A program made the position numbers and the translations under genes. Below are positions 16,114 through 25,414 of a stretch of DNA of 64,000 bases, piece after piece (within the stretch, counting starts at the first letter, position 1; each line of letters starts with the position of its first letter). The stretch is from Vitreoscilla filiformis (GTDB lineage Bacteria > Pseudomonadota > Gammaproteobacteria > Burkholderiales > Burkholderiaceae_C): contig NZ_CP022423.1 of assembly GCF_002222655.1 (NCBI RefSeq), forward strand, positions 1,736,001 to 1,800,000, given 5' to 3'. The notes under the pieces were generated by a model. It saw only the letters and a list, made by a program, of their open reading frames with translations, had not been told where the DNA came from and ran no database searches.

Positions 16114-17235
16114 TCACCAAGAGGCGCGGCCCATCCCCATCACGCGGCGATACCACTCATGGAAGTGCTTCATGCCGTCTTCCATCGGGCTTTGGTAGGG
16201 GCCGATTTCGTCGTCACCGCGCTGGAACAGGGCTTTGCGGCCAGCGTCCATGCGATCGCCGATCTCGTCGTCTTCGATGCAGGTTTCCATGTAGGCGGCA
16301 CGTTGCGCCTCGCAGAATTCCGGCTCAAACGCGGCGATCTCCTCGGGGTAGAAAAACTCCACCACGTTGAGCGTTTTGTTCACGCTGATCGGGTACAGCG
16401 TCGAGACCGTCAACACCTTCGGATACCACTCGATGGTGATGTTCGGGTAGTAGGTCAGCCAGATGGCGCCTTGTTTGGGCGGCTGGCCGTCGTGCGCTTT
16501 CAGCACCTGATCGCGCCAGCGCTGGTACACCGGCGAGCCGACTTTGTTCAAGCCATCGAGCACGCCCACGGTTTGCACCGAGTGGTGTTTGCCGAATTCC
16601 CAGGTCAAATCGTCGCAGGTGACGAAGTTACCCAAGCCGGGGTGGAACGGGCCGACGTGGTAATCCTCCAGATAGACCTCGACGAAGGTCTTCCAGTTGT
16701 AGTTGCACTCGTGCATCTCGACGTGGCCCAGCACGTAGCCGGAAAAATCGAGATCGGCACGCGGCCCCAGGTTGGCGAGGTCAGCGGCGATGTCGCGGCC
16801 GTTGTCCTCGAACACCATGCCGTTCCAGGTGCGCACTTTGTAGTTGTTGAGGTGCAGGCAGGGGTCGTGGTCGAAGTGCGGGGCGCCGATGAGTTGGCCT
16901 TGCAGATCGTAGGTCCAGCGGTGCAGCGGGCAGACGATGCTGTTGTGCGTGTTGCCACGCCCTTTGAGCATCACCGCCTGACGGTGGCGGCAGACGTTCG
17001 AAACCAGTTCCACGCCATTGCGGGTGCGCACCAAGGCGCGGCCTTCCCCTTCTTGGGGCAGGGCATAGTAGTCACCGAGGTTGGGCACGGACAGCTCATG
17101 CGCCAGATAGCGCGGCCCGTGCTGAAAGATGATTTCCTGTTCTTTGCGGAACAGGTCTTCATCGAAGTAGGTTGAAACAGAGAGTTGAGAGCGCGAGCGC
17201 TCCAGAGCTTCCAGCTTGATGCTCAGGTCCGACAT
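16114..17235 (-). CDS. Rieske non-heme iron oxygenase, alpha-subunit type
   Basis: The 373-residue protein carries a Rieske [2Fe-2S] site, CRH followed after 17 residues by CPLH (residues 83-106), and a catalytic mononuclear-iron domain. That domain has the motif NWKTFVEVYLEDYHVGPFHP near residue 180, supplying the two histidines and acidic bridge. Length and order match ring-hydroxylating oxygenase alpha subunits and related monooxygenases. No beta subunit, ferredoxin or reductase gene is adjacent, so it must use a reductase encoded elsewhere. The substrate is unknown. The ATG at 17235 is followed directly by a family-like N-terminus. Confidence 0.85.
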   Translation of the reverse strand: MSDLSIKLEALERSRSQLSVSTYFDEDLFRKEQEIIFQHGPRYLAHELSVPNLGDYYALPQEGEGRALVRTRNGVELVSNVCRHRQAVMLKGRGNTHNSIVCPLHRWTYDLQGQLIGAPHFDHDPCLHLNNYKVRTWNGMVFEDNGRDIAADLANLGPRADLDFSGYVLGHVEMHECNYNWKTFVEVYLEDYHVGPFHPGLGNFVTCDDLTWEFGKHHSVQTVGVLDGLNKVGSPVYQRWRDQVLKAHDGQPPKQGAIWLTYYPNITIEWYPKVLTVSTLYPISVNKTLNVVEFFYPEEIAAFEPEFCEAQRAAYMETCIEDDEIGDRMDAGRKALFQRGDDEIGPYQSPMEDGMKHFHEWYRRVMGMGRASW

Positions 17236-17413
17236 GATCCCCAGGATCTCCAAAAAACATGTCTGTAACCCCCCACCCGGTGGCCCCGCGGATGGGTTTG
17301 TACGGTGGTTAAAGAAAACCCCTTGCGTCTGCAAAGGGCGGATGATTTTAGCGATGTGGCCGCTCAGGCGCCCCAAAGACCCAGCGCCCAGCCGTCTTGC
17401 TCGGCGGGGGGTG

Positions 17414-17773
17414 TCAGCGACCGACGCCGTTGAAGACCGCCAAGATCAGTTGCTTGACATAGGCTTGGCCCTGCTCGCGGTTAACGCTCAGGACGCAGCC
17501 TTCTTCGTCCAGCGTCCCCTGTATCGCGCCGCATTGGATCAGGGGAGCATAAAGCTCGTGTTCCCACCCGCTGTTGCCAAAGGGGCGCTTGCCGCTGAAG
17601 CCTTCCTTTTCTTCCCATACGGTTTCGAGCAGCAGGCGCAGGTAGTCCCGCACCGTGATGTTGTCCCCGGCATCGGATTGTTCCAGTCGCATCTCCAGCG
17701 CAGCCAGCAAGCCTTGGCCCTCCGGTACATCTGGCACGGGGGCGTAGCGCACGCCATCAATCAGCACTTCCAT
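17414..17773 (-). CDS. hypothetical protein
   Basis: A 119-residue soluble, acidic protein (MEVLIDGVRYAPVPDVPEG at the start). A strong AGGAG lies before the ATG, so it is likely translated. It contains LLAALEMRLEQSDAGDNITV and a C-terminal VNREQGQAYVKQLILAVF helix. I do not recognise a family; the composition recalls small phage-carried proteins. It lies between the Rieske gene (same strand, 178 bases of apparently empty sequence between) and the divergent DUF1566 lipoprotein gene. Confidence 0.65.
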   Translation of the reverse strand: MEVLIDGVRYAPVPDVPEGQGLLAALEMRLEQSDAGDNITVRDYLRLLLETVWEEKEGFSGKRPFGNSGWEHELYAPLIQCGAIQGTLDEEGCVLSVNREQGQAYVKQLILAVFNGVGR

Positions 17774-17884
17774 AGTTCTCCTCTATCAAATGAGATGGTG
17801 AAGTTGGGGCTGACATTGTTGAGTTTTTCATGGTCACTCTGCCCCGAAAATCCCCCCATCCAAACGATGCAGGAGCTGGGAAAC

Positions 17885-18481
17885 ATGTTCGGAGCAAAGG
17901 TGAGCCACGGGGGTGGCGTGCTGGCGTGGTGTGGAGTGGTGGTCACGTTGGCGCTGACGGGGTGCGGGAAAAAAGAGGAGGCGTTGCTGGTTGAAGCACA
18001 GCCGGCCCCGCAGCCGTTGATCGCCAGCCGTTACCGCCCTTCGGCGGATGGCAGCGAGATCACCGATACCCAAACCGGGCTCACCTGGCAGCGGTGCAGC
18101 GTGGGGCAGCGCTGGAGTGGTTCAAGCTGTGAGGGTGAGGCCAAAATATTCACGTTTGGTGAAGCCCTGGCCCAGGCGGGCAACGGCTGGCGCGTGCCGA
18201 CGGTGCGGGAATTCCAAAGCCTGCGAGTGTGTTCGACAGGGTTCGAGGCTAAAACGCTCGATTTTCAAGACGGGAAGGCGAAGGTTTCCTACGCGTGCAG
18301 CTATGGCAGCGCCCGGCCTACGATCCACACCGGGGCGTTTCCTAATACACCTTTACTGCATCACTGGGCTTCGCCCCTGCTGGGGGACAGTTCCGACAGC
18401 GCCTGGAGCGTTGTTTTCTACGACGGTAGCCTCGGCCTCAGTGGCCGCGGCTACGGTCACCATGTCCGGCTGGTGCGGTAG
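17885..18481 (+). CDS. DUF1566 lipoprotein
   Basis: This 198-residue exported protein has a lipoprotein signal ending in the lipobox LALTGC near residue 25. It then shows the DUF1566 features DTQTGLTWQRCSVGQ near residue 62, GNGWRVPTVREFQSL near residue 105 and a HWASPLLGDSS segment. DUF1566 resembles the sulfatase-modifying/C-type-lectin-like fold, and lipidated forms sit on the outer envelope with unknown ligands. ATG 17885 is preferred because AGGAG lies nine bases upstream; an in-frame ATG at 17867 is possible. It precedes xseB by 120 bases. Confidence 0.8.
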   Translation: MFGAKVSHGGGVLAWCGVVVTLALTGCGKKEEALLVEAQPAPQPLIASRYRPSADGSEITDTQTGLTWQRCSVGQRWSGSSCEGEAKIFTFGEALAQAGNGWRVPTVREFQSLRVCSTGFEAKTLDFQDGKAKVSYACSYGSARPTIHTGAFPNTPLLHHWASPLLGDSSDSAWSVVFYDGSLGLSGRGYGHHVRLVR

Positions 18482-18601
18482 TGGGTGTGAGGCGTGCCCG
18501 TCAGTGTTTGGGGTGCGCAGCGCCTTTGGGTTTTGGGGTTGAACCGGCGCCCAAGAGGGGCCTTACTACAATGCCCGGCTCCCCGAAGCCCCGCCGCCGC
18601 C

Positions 18602-18847
18602 ATGCCAGACGCCCACGCGCCCACCCCGCTCCCCGAACCCGCCAGCTACGAACAAGCCCTGGCCGAGTTGGAACATCTGGTGCAGGCCATGGAGGCCGGG
18701 CGGCTGCCGCTGGATCAGCTCATGAACAGCCACCACCGTGCCACCGCTTTGCTGGCGTTTTGCCGCGAGCAGTTGCAAGCCCTCGAAACGCAGGTGCAGC
18801 GGCTCGACGCCAGCACCGGCCAACTCACCGCCTGGAGCGCCGCATGA
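18602..18847 (+). CDS. xseB: exodeoxyribonuclease VII small subunit
   Basis: The 81-residue protein has the XseB sequence pattern YEQALAELEHLVQAMEAGRL near residue 15, followed by the coiled helix that binds the large subunit. Exonuclease VII degrades single-stranded DNA into short oligonucleotides. The stop overlaps the start of ispA as ATGA, the usual xseB-ispA-dxs arrangement. The gene begins at the first ATG that retains the whole family domain. Confidence 0.93.
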   Translation: MPDAHAPTPLPEPASYEQALAELEHLVQAMEAGRLPLDQLMNSHHRATALLAFCREQLQALETQVQRLDASTGQLTAWSAA

Positions 18848-19767
18848 GTGCCTCTTTCGCCATCACCGCGCCGCTGCCGGCCGCCGCTTCGTTCGCTGAT
18901 TGGTCCGCCGCCGGGCTGCACACCGTCGAGCGCGCCCTCGAAGCTTGGGTGCCCGCCGACGCCCCCGCCGGCCTCGGCGCCGCCATGCGTTATGCCGTGC
19001 TGGACGGCGGCAAACGCCTGCGCCCGCTGTTGGTGTTGGCCGCCGCCCAGGCCGTGGGCGGCGCACACGCCGCCGCGCTGCGCGCCGCCGTGGCCGTCGA
19101 GCTGATCCACGCCTATTCGCTGGTTCACGATGACATGCCGTGCATGGACAACGACTTGCTGCGCCGTGGCAAGCCCACCGTCCATGTGCAATTCGGCGAG
19201 GCCCAAGCCTTGCTCGCCGGGGACGCGATGCAAGCCCTGGCCTTTGAAATTCTCACCCCTGATGACGAGCCGGCCCTGCCGCCCGCGTTGCAGGCGCGTC
19301 TGGTGCAGTTGTTGGCGCGGGCGTCCGGCCAGCAAGGCATGGCCGGCGGGCAGGCCATCGACTTGGCCAGCGTCGGCAAAGCCCTGGACGAAGCCACCCT
19401 GCGCGACATGCACCGCCGCAAAACCGGCGCCCTGCTGCAAGCCAGCGTGCTCATGGGCGCCGCCTGCGGTGCGACGCAGGCCGGCGCTTGGGATGCGCTG
19501 TCCGAGTACGGCGCCGCGCTGGGCCTGGCCTTTCAGGTGGTGGACGACATCCTCGACGTCACGCAAGCGTCAGAAGTGCTGGGCAAGACCGCCGGCAAGG
19601 ATCAGGATGCCAACAAGCCGACCTACGTCACCATGCTGGGTCTGGATGCGGCGCGTCAGTACGCCAACGACCTTCACTCCCAGGCGTTGTCGGCTTTGAC
19701 TCGTGCGGGGTTGACGGCACCGCTGTTGGTCAGCTTGGCTGACCGCTTGGTGATCCGCCAGAGTTGA
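18844..19767 (+). CDS. ispA: (2E,6E)-farnesyl diphosphate synthase
   Basis: IspA condenses dimethylallyl diphosphate with two isopentenyl diphosphates to make farnesyl diphosphate for quinones, undecaprenol and hopanoids. The 307-residue protein has the first aspartate-rich motif HDDMPCMDND near residue 97, the second QVVDDILDVT near residue 230, and LDGGKRLRPLL near residue 52. Length matches the family. It is translationally coupled to xseB and shares a pathway with dxs, 79 bases downstream. Confidence 0.95.
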   Translation: MSASFAITAPLPAAASFADWSAAGLHTVERALEAWVPADAPAGLGAAMRYAVLDGGKRLRPLLVLAAAQAVGGAHAAALRAAVAVELIHAYSLVHDDMPCMDNDLLRRGKPTVHVQFGEAQALLAGDAMQALAFEILTPDDEPALPPALQARLVQLLARASGQQGMAGGQAIDLASVGKALDEATLRDMHRRKTGALLQASVLMGAACGATQAGAWDALSEYGAALGLAFQVVDDILDVTQASEVLGKTAGKDQDANKPTYVTMLGLDAARQYANDLHSQALSALTRAGLTAPLLVSLADRLVIRQS

Positions 19768-19792
19768 CACCGACCGCTTTGTGGGGTCGGTG
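19768..19792 (+). terminator. hairpin after ispA
   Basis: CACCGACC-N9-GGTCGGTG, an eight-base perfect stem, starts immediately after the ispA stop. No T-run follows, so it may be a pause, processing or mRNA-stability element between ispA and dxs rather than a strong terminator. Confidence 0.4.
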
Positions 19793-19846
19793 CCTGGGGA
19801 GTGCTGTGGTGCTGCCCGCGTTTTTGTGTCCGCCTTTCGCTAGGTC

Positions 19847-21718
19847 ATGAATCATCCGTTGCTGGAAACCATCCAATCGCCGCAGGACGTGCGCCGTCTC
19901 AACCGAGCCCAGCTCAAGACGCTGGCTGCCGAGCTGCGGGACTTTTTGTTGCACAGCGTCAGCCGCACCGGGGGCCATTTGTCGTCCAACTTGGGCACGG
20001 TGGAACTGACGATCGCGCTGCACCACGTGTTCCACACCCCCGAGGATCGTTTGGTCTGGGACGTGGGCCACCAAAGCTACCCGCACAAAATCCTCACCGG
20101 TCGGCGCGAAGCCATGGCCACGCTGAAACAACTCGACGGCATCAGCGGCTTCCCCCGCCGCTGCGAAAGCGAGTACGACACCTTCGGCACCGGCCACTCT
20201 TCGACCTCCATTTCGGCGGCGCTGGGCATGGCGCACGCGGCGCGGTTGAAGGGCGAGAGCCGGCGCGCCGTGGCCATCATCGGCGATGGTGCGCTCACCG
20301 GCGGCATGGCCTTCGAAGCGCTGAACCACGGTGGCTACGACGGCGGCGCCGGCCTGCCCGACATGCTGGTGATCTTGAACGACAACGACATGTCGATCTC
20401 GCCGCCCGTGGGTGCGCTGAACGGCTACCTGGCGCGGCTCATGAGCGGGCGTTTTTACGCTGCCGCCCGTGAGGGCGCCAAAAGTGTGCTGCGCAACACG
20501 CCGCTGTACGAGATCGCCAAACGGCTCGAAGAACACGCCAAAGGCATGGTGGTGCCGGGCACGATCTTCGAAGAGTTTGGTTTCAACTACGTCGGCCCGA
20601 TCGATGGGCACGACTTGGATTCGCTGGTGCCGACGCTGGAAAACCTGCGCCACGCCAAGGGGCCGCAGTTTCTGCACGTCGTCACCAAAAAAGGACGCGG
20701 CTACAAGCTGGCCGAGGCCGACCCGATCAACTACCACGGCCCCGGCAAGTTTGACCCGGCCATCGGGCTGCAAAAACCCGCCACCGCGCCCAAACAAACC
20801 TTCACCCAGGTGTTCGGCCAGTGGTTGTGTGACATGGCCGCCGCCGATGCGCGCCTGGTCGGCATCACGCCGGCGATGCGCGAAGGGTCGGGCATGGTCG
20901 AGTTCCAGCAGCGTTTCCCGACGCGCTATCACGATGTGGGCATCGCCGAGCAACATGCCGTGACGTTCGCCGCCGGGCTGGCCTGCGAGGGCCTGAAACC
21001 CGTGGTGGCGATTTATTCGACCTTCCTGCAACGCGGTTACGACCAGCTCATCCACGATGTGGCGTTGCAAAACCTGCCAGTGGTGTTTGCGTTGGATCGC
21101 GCCGGCATCGTCGGTGCCGATGGCGCAACGCATTGCGGGGCGTACGACATCGCTTACATCCGCTGCATTCCGAACATGAGCCTGCTCACGCCCGCCGATG
21201 AGCGCGAATGCCGCCAGGCGCTGACGACGGCGTTCCAGCAAAACCATCCGGTGGCCGTGCGCTACCCACGCGGCAGTGGCGCGGGCACGCCCACGGACGG
21301 CGCATTGGAAGTGCTGCCCTGGGGCCAAGGCGAAGTGCGTCGCCCAGGCCAGCGCGTGGCGTTGTTGGCGTTTGGCACCTTGTTGTATCCGGCGCTGCAA
21401 GCCGCCGAAGCGCTGGATGCCACCGTGGCCAACATGCGCTTCGCCAAGCCGCTGGACGAAGCCCTGGTGCTCGAACTGGCGCGCACGCACACGGCCCTGG
21501 TGACGCTGGAAGAAGGTTGCTTGCCCGGCGGCGCGGGCAGTGCGGTGCTCGAAACCCTGGCGCGTGCCGGGGTGACGGTGCCGGTGCTGAACCTGGGCAT
21601 CCCCGATGCGTTCATCGAGCATGGCGACCCGGCCAAGCTGCACAGCTTGCTGGGGCTGGATGCAGCGGGCATCGAGCGGGCCATTCGCCAGCGTTTCCCC
21701 TTCGTGGATGCGGCCTGA
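19847..21718 (+). CDS. dxs: 1-deoxy-D-xylulose-5-phosphate synthase
   Basis: DXS joins pyruvate and glyceraldehyde 3-phosphate in a thiamine-diphosphate reaction that opens the MEP isoprenoid pathway and feeds thiamine and pyridoxal synthesis. The 623-residue protein shows the expected transketolase-like motifs: [17 protein letters not shown] near residue 66, the thiamine-binding [18 protein letters not shown] near residue 145, [14 protein letters not shown] [15 protein letters not shown] near residue 363, and FLQRGYDQ near residue 393. Placement after xseB-ispA is classic for Burkholderiales. Confidence 0.96.
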   Translation: MNHPLLETIQSPQDVRRLNRAQLKTLAAELRDFLLHSVSRTGGHLSSNLGTVELTIALHHVFHTPEDRLVWDVGHQSYPHKILTGRREAMATLKQLDGISGFPRRCESEYDTFGTGHSSTSISAALGMAHAARLKGESRRAVAIIGDGALTGGMAFEALNHGGYDGGAGLPDMLVILNDNDMSISPPVGALNGYLARLMSGRFYAAAREGAKSVLRNTPLYEIAKRLEEHAKGMVVPGTIFEEFGFNYVGPIDGHDLDSLVPTLENLRHAKGPQFLHVVTKKGRGYKLAEADPINYHGPGKFDPAIGLQKPATAPKQTFTQVFGQWLCDMAAADARLVGITPAMREGSGMVEFQQRFPTRYHDVGIAEQHAVTFAAGLACEGLKPVVAIYSTFLQRGYDQLIHDVALQNLPVVFALDRAGIVGADGATHCGAYDIAYIRCIPNMSLLTPADERECRQALTTAFQQNHPVAVRYPRGSGAGTPTDGALEVLPWGQGEVRRPGQRVALLAFGTLLYPALQAAEALDATVANMRFAKPLDEALVLELARTHTALVTLEEGCLPGGAGSAVLETLARAGVTVPVLNLGIPDAFIEHGDPAKLHSLLGLDAAGIERAIRQRFPFVDAA

Positions 21719-21817
21719 ACCGCCGCGCCCGATCATCCTTGTGACAGCACCGCCTTGCGTTTGCTGACATGCTGACGCCTGACGCTGCCCACATGGGGCG
21801 GCCAAGGTTTTTGCGTT

Positions 21818-22618
21818 ATGACCCATCTCACCGAAGCTCTGCACATCCCCGACACCCAAAGCGAACGCGACGAGCGCCATGTGGCGATCCAGCGCGTGGG
21901 CGTCAAGGGTGTGCGTTACCCGCTCACCGTGCGCGTGGGCGGTGCCGAACAATCCACCGCCGCCCGTTGGACGTTGGACGTGGCCTTGCCTGCCGAGCAA
22001 AAAGGCACGCACATGTCGCGCTTCGTGGCGTGGCTGGAAGCGCTGGACGCGCCGATGGACGCCGCCGAGCTGCACCGCCAGCTCGCCGTGATGCTGGACA
22101 AGCTGCACGCCAGCGAAGGCAGCATCGAAGCGCGGTTTGCGTTTTTCATCAAGAAGCGGGCGCCGGTGTCGGGCCTGCAAAGTTTGTTGGATCACGAAGG
22201 GGCGTTCGTGGCCGAGCGCCGCAACGGGCGGGATGCGATTTGGCTCGAAGTCGGTGTGCCGGTGAAAAGCCTGTGCCCGTGCTCCAAAGAAATCTCAGAC
22301 TACGGAGCGCACAACCAGCGCTCGCTGGTGACGATTCGCGTGGAGCTGGCCGATCCGCTGGGGGCGCCGATTCAGTGGCATGAATTGGTGCGCTACGCCG
22401 AAGAGTCAGCGTCCAGCGAAATTTGGCCGATGCTCAAGCGCGCCGATGAAAAGTGGATCACCGAACGCGCTTACGAAAACCCGAAGTTCGTCGAAGACTT
22501 GGTGCGCGACGTGGCGCTGCGCTTGAACGCCGATGTGCGCATCGGGCGTTATCGGGTGGAGGTGGAGAACTTTGAGTCGATCCACAACCATTCGGCTTGG
22601 GCGTGTATTGAGCGGTAG
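21818..22618 (+). CDS. folE2: GTP cyclohydrolase FolE2
   Basis: FolE2 converts GTP to 7,8-dihydroneopterin triphosphate for folate synthesis. It is the metal-flexible type IB form often used when zinc is scarce. The 266-residue protein has the conserved catalytic stretch [20 protein letters not shown] near residue 148 with the essential cysteine, and [13 protein letters not shown] at the C-terminus. No Zur box was recognised upstream, so zinc control is not shown. It is 99 bases downstream of dxs and convergent with the HemL-like gene. Confidence 0.94.
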   Translation: MTHLTEALHIPDTQSERDERHVAIQRVGVKGVRYPLTVRVGGAEQSTAARWTLDVALPAEQKGTHMSRFVAWLEALDAPMDAAELHRQLAVMLDKLHASEGSIEARFAFFIKKRAPVSGLQSLLDHEGAFVAERRNGRDAIWLEVGVPVKSLCPCSKEISDYGAHNQRSLVTIRVELADPLGAPIQWHELVRYAEESASSEIWPMLKRADEKWITERAYENPKFVEDLVRDVALRLNADVRIGRYRVEVENFESIHNHSAWACIER

Positions 22619-22672
22619 CCCTCACCCCGGCCCTCTCTCAGGGGGAGAGGGGATAGGTTGGGGTGGGGTGGG
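22619..22672. repeat. REP-like palindromic repeat between convergent genes
   Basis: Nested palindrome: outer CACCCC/GGGGTG and inner CCCTCTC/GAGAGGG, in the order CCCTCACCCC-GG-CCCTCTC...GAGAGGG...GGGGTGGGG. It starts right at the folE2 stop and ends at the stop of the convergent aminotransferase, where such elements usually sit and may act as bidirectional terminators. It is related to the copy at 11071-11112. Confidence 0.7.
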
Positions 22673-22673
22673 G

Positions 22674-24050
22674 TCAGCGGGTTTCGGTGATGAAGGTTTC
22701 GAACGCTGTTACCAGTTTGGTCACGTGGTCGGGCGTGGTGGCGGGGCACACCAGCATCATGTTGTGAAACGGCGTGATCATCAGGCCGCGATTCAGCAGA
22801 TACAAGTGCAGCAGTTGCTCCAGCGCGGGCACCAACATCGCATCGGCTTGGCTGCCGTTGCGGGGTGGCATGGGGCTGAACTGGCACTCGGTGCGTGCGC
22901 CCACTTGGGTGACGCACCACGGCAGGCCATGCCGGGCGATCACGCCGCGCAGGCCATCGGCCAGCGTGTGCGCCAGATCGATCATGTGGCGATAAGCCGC
23001 CTCAGTCATCACCTGTTCGAGGTTGGCGCGCAGGGCCGCCAGGGTCAACCCGTTGGCGGTGAGCGTGGTGCCGATGCCGCTGTGCCCCGGTGGTGCCGCC
23101 CGCTTGGCGGCTTCGGCGCGTGGCGCCACAGCGTCGCTGAAACCGTACAGCGCACACGGCACCCCACCTGCCACCGGTTTGCCCAGCACCAGCCCATCGG
23201 GCGTGAGGCCGTGGGCACGGGCGTAACCGCCGGGGCCGCTGCTCAGGGTGTGGGTTTCGTCCAGCACCCACAGCGTGCCGTGGCGGCGGCACAGCGCTTG
23301 CGCAGCTTGCCAAAACCCTGGCTCGGGCAACACCATGCCGATGTTGGTCATCACCGGTTCGGCCAACAAACAGGCCACTTGACCATCAGCCAGCGCCGCT
23401 TCCAGCGCCGCCAGATCGTTGAACTCGATGCTGCGGGTGGTGCGGGTGATGTCGTGAACTTGGCCGAGCAGGCTGTCGCGGGTGCGGGGCTGGCCGTGAA
23501 CCAAATCCACAAACACATCGTCGACCGTGCCGTGGTAACAGCCGTTGAACACCAAAATCTGCGTCCGCCCGGTGAGCGCCCGCGCCCAGCGGATGACGAA
23601 ACGGTTGGCGTCTGACGCGGACAGCGCCATCTGCCAACGCGCCAAGCCAAAGCGGCGCGTCAGCTCGGCGCCGATCCAGGCGGTGTCTTCGCCGGGCAGC
23701 ATCGTGGTGAGGCCGCGTGCCGCTTGCCGGGCCAGCGCTTCGGCCACGGGCGCAGGGCTGTGGCCGAACATGGCGCCGGTGTCGCCCAGGCAAAAATCCA
23801 CGCGGGTGTGGCCGTCCACATCGGTGACGTGGGCGCCTTGCGCGTGGGCGACGTACAGGCTGAAAGGGGTGGCCCAGTCGTTCATCCAGTGCAGGGGCAC
23901 GCCGAACAGCCAGTGCGGCGCGGCGGCGGCACTCAGGGTGCGTGAACGCGGGTGAGCGTCGATGAACGCCGCTTGCTCACGCGCCCAGAGCGCGGTCAAG
24001 CGGTGCGACGACAGGCCCAGGGTGTCGGGCCAAGACGGGGAAGCAGTCAT
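22674..24050 (-). CDS. class III aminotransferase, glutamate-1-semialdehyde aminomutase-like
   Basis: The 458-residue PLP enzyme follows the HemL-like pattern: DVDGHTRVDFCLGDTGAMFGH near residue 78 in two blocks, FNGCYHGTVDDVFVD near residue 175, LVLDETHT-type LWVLDETHTLSSGPGG near residue 258, and the PLP lysine in LVLGKPVAGGVPCALYGF near residue 281. True HemL has a different substrate pocket (the usual FGKVIGGG is altered here), and the N-terminal 60 residues are an extension. It is therefore probably an aminotransferase with another substrate. It is divergent from the gene at 24272. Confidence 0.75.
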   Translation of the reverse strand: MTASPSWPDTLGLSSHRLTALWAREQAAFIDAHPRSRTLSAAAAPHWLFGVPLHWMNDWATPFSLYVAHAQGAHVTDVDGHTRVDFCLGDTGAMFGHSPAPVAEALARQAARGLTTMLPGEDTAWIGAELTRRFGLARWQMALSASDANRFVIRWARALTGRTQILVFNGCYHGTVDDVFVDLVHGQPRTRDSLLGQVHDITRTTRSIEFNDLAALEAALADGQVACLLAEPVMTNIGMVLPEPGFWQAAQALCRRHGTLWVLDETHTLSSGPGGYARAHGLTPDGLVLGKPVAGGVPCALYGFSDAVAPRAEAAKRAAPPGHSGIGTTLTANGLTLAALRANLEQVMTEAAYRHMIDLAHTLADGLRGVIARHGLPWCVTQVGARTECQFSPMPPRNGSQADAMLVPALEQLLHLYLLNRGLMITPFHNMMLVCPATTPDHVTKLVTAFETFITETR

Positions 24051-24209
24051 GCAAATCACGCCAAAAACCGAGGAAGAACGATGGTGATGGCCGCCGCTTG
24101 GCACCGAATCGAACCACTGATCTGAGCGTCGGAGCCGTTCATCGGCCTCGGCCCCATGGCAACCGCCGATTGCGTACAACATACCCGCCGCGTGCGAGGA
24201 GAGGTTACC

Positions 24210-24236
24210 ATGCGAACAAATCGGTAAAAAGGTCGG
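24210..24236 (+). repeat. partial copy of the pilV 5' end
   Basis: ATGCGAACAAATCGGTAAA onward matches the first 27 bases of pilV at 24851-24877, differing at only a few positions, mostly transitions. Here the copied reading frame stops after five codons. The two copies bracket the low-GC gene at 24272-24835. Confidence 0.6.
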
Positions 24237-24251
24237 GCCCCATTTTTTAAC

Positions 24252-24268
24252 CTCCTCCAGGAGTTTTT
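24252..24268 (+). promoter_or_regulatory. hairpin over the ribosome binding site
   Basis: CTCCT-CC-AGGAG followed by TTTTT places the only Shine-Dalgarno sequence of the gene at 24272 inside a small stem. The stem plus T-run could also act as a weak attenuator. Stability is low and effect unproven. Confidence 0.3.
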
Positions 24269-24271
24269 GTT

Positions 24272-24835
24272 GTGAAAATCAAGTGTCTGGCATTAACAGC
24301 AGTCGTTGTATTTCATTCGAATATCGTGACCGCCAATGAACCGGTCGTTGTTGTCAATCAAGCAGTGACAGAGGGTGAAGCCCTTGCCGCTCAACGCGCT
24401 TGGTGCAGTGCTCTGCTGGAGATCAATGCCACCTACGAAAAAGAAGGGCAAGCAGCAGCGAAAGCCCTTGCAGAGAAGGTCATCGATGCCGCTTACGCTT
24501 ACCAGATGGGCGCCGTGCTTTTTAAGCCAACGCTTACCGTGAACCCTCAAACATTCCGCCCGACACGGGCCGGGGCTTTGTCTTATTTCGTTGGTGGCGA
24601 TCCAGCTTTCCCTAACGACAAAGGTTTTGCCCTGAAAGGGTGGAAAAAATGTGAGGCTGTTAACAATGCCATCTTCCTTGATGGTAACAGTGCCATTACG
24701 ATGGGGAAAGTCCATTTCACCGATAAGAATGGGAAAGTCACCACGGTCGATAAAACATGGGGTTACGTGAGAGATGGTGCGGGAAATTTGAGAATTAACC
24801 TCCACCACTCTTCGCTGGAATACCAGCCCAAGTAA
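24272..24835 (+). CDS. small exported protein, low GC, function unknown
   Basis: The 187-residue protein starts at a GTG and has a Sec-type signal peptide (KCLALTAVVVFHSNIVTA) with cleavage near residue 21. The mature part is alpha/beta-like (AQRAWCSALLEINATYEKEG, VIDAAYAYQMGAVLFKPT, ITMGKVHFTDKNGKVTTVDK) and recalls SnoaL/cystatin-like exported proteins. I cannot assign a family with confidence. Base use is clearly more AT-rich than all neighbours, and the gene is flanked by two near-copies of the pilV start, both pointing to acquisition by transfer. AGGAG eight bases before the start lies inside a short hairpin. Confidence 0.75.
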   Translation: MKIKCLALTAVVVFHSNIVTANEPVVVVNQAVTEGEALAAQRAWCSALLEINATYEKEGQAAAKALAEKVIDAAYAYQMGAVLFKPTLTVNPQTFRPTRAGALSYFVGGDPAFPNDKGFALKGWKKCEAVNNAIFLDGNSAITMGKVHFTDKNGKVTTVDKTWGYVRDGAGNLRINLHHSSLEYQPK

Positions 24836-24850
24836 ATTCGGTGCGGCGCC

Positions 24851-25414
24851 ATGCGAATAAATCGGCAAAGAAGTCAGCGCGGATCGTCATTGATCGAAGT
24901 TCTGGTGGCGCTGGCCCTCTCGGCCTTGGGGGTGATGGCGCTGGTGGGCATGTCCGGCGCGGCGGTGCGGCAGGTGCGCACCAGCGAATTTCGCATCACC
25001 GCCACGTTGCTGGCCCAAGATTTGGCCGAACGCCTGCGCGCTCACCGGGCCGGATGGTCGTTCTACAACTTGGCTCCTACGGCATTGGCCATGCAAGCAC
25101 CCGAAGCCCCGCAGCCGTGTGCCCAGCCTCGGGCATGCAGCGCCGCTGAATTGGCGAATTTGGATTTGCGCACCTGGCAGCGCGGGTTGTTCAGCCAGTT
25201 ACCGCAAGGCACAGGGGCCGTGCGGGTGTTGCCTGGCACGCCAGCCCGGGCGGAGTTGTGGGTGATGTGGAAGGATCCGCAAGCCCTGTCCGGTGATGAG
25301 GCTTCGGCTTGGGGCATGGCTTTGAACCCTGGGGACGTGGAGCGAGCGTGTCCACCGGGGATGCAGGCGCTGTCGCCGCAGCCGCGCTGCGTTTTTTTTC
25401 AAATCGGGTTATGA
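24851..25414 (+). CDS. pilV: type IV pilus minor pilin / modification protein PilV
   Basis: The 187-residue protein has a short leader ending QRG followed by the class III prepilin sequence SSLIEVLVALALSALGVMAL. This is the PilD cleavage site, with the glutamate at position +5 of the mature protein and a hydrophobic helix. The rest resembles PilV minor pilins. Its stop overlaps the pilW start as ATGA. It is the first gene of a coupled pilVWXY1E cluster whose products prime pilus assembly at the inner membrane. Confidence 0.9.
   Translation: MRINRQRSQRGSSLIEVLVALALSALGVMALVGMSGAAVRQVRTSEFRITATLLAQDLAERLRAHRAGWSFYNLAPTALAMQAPEAPQPCAQPRACSAAELANLDLRTWQRGLFSQLPQGTGAVRVLPGTPARAELWVMWKDPQALSGDEASAWGMALNPGDVERACPPGMQALSPQPRCVFFQIGL

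Noticed and set aside
19730..22195. Minus-strand frame of over 800 codons opposite dxs and folE2
   Set aside because: Very long antisense frames arise easily at this GC content; composition is rich in His, Gln and Arg as expected for shadows, and dxs is unmistakable on the other strand.
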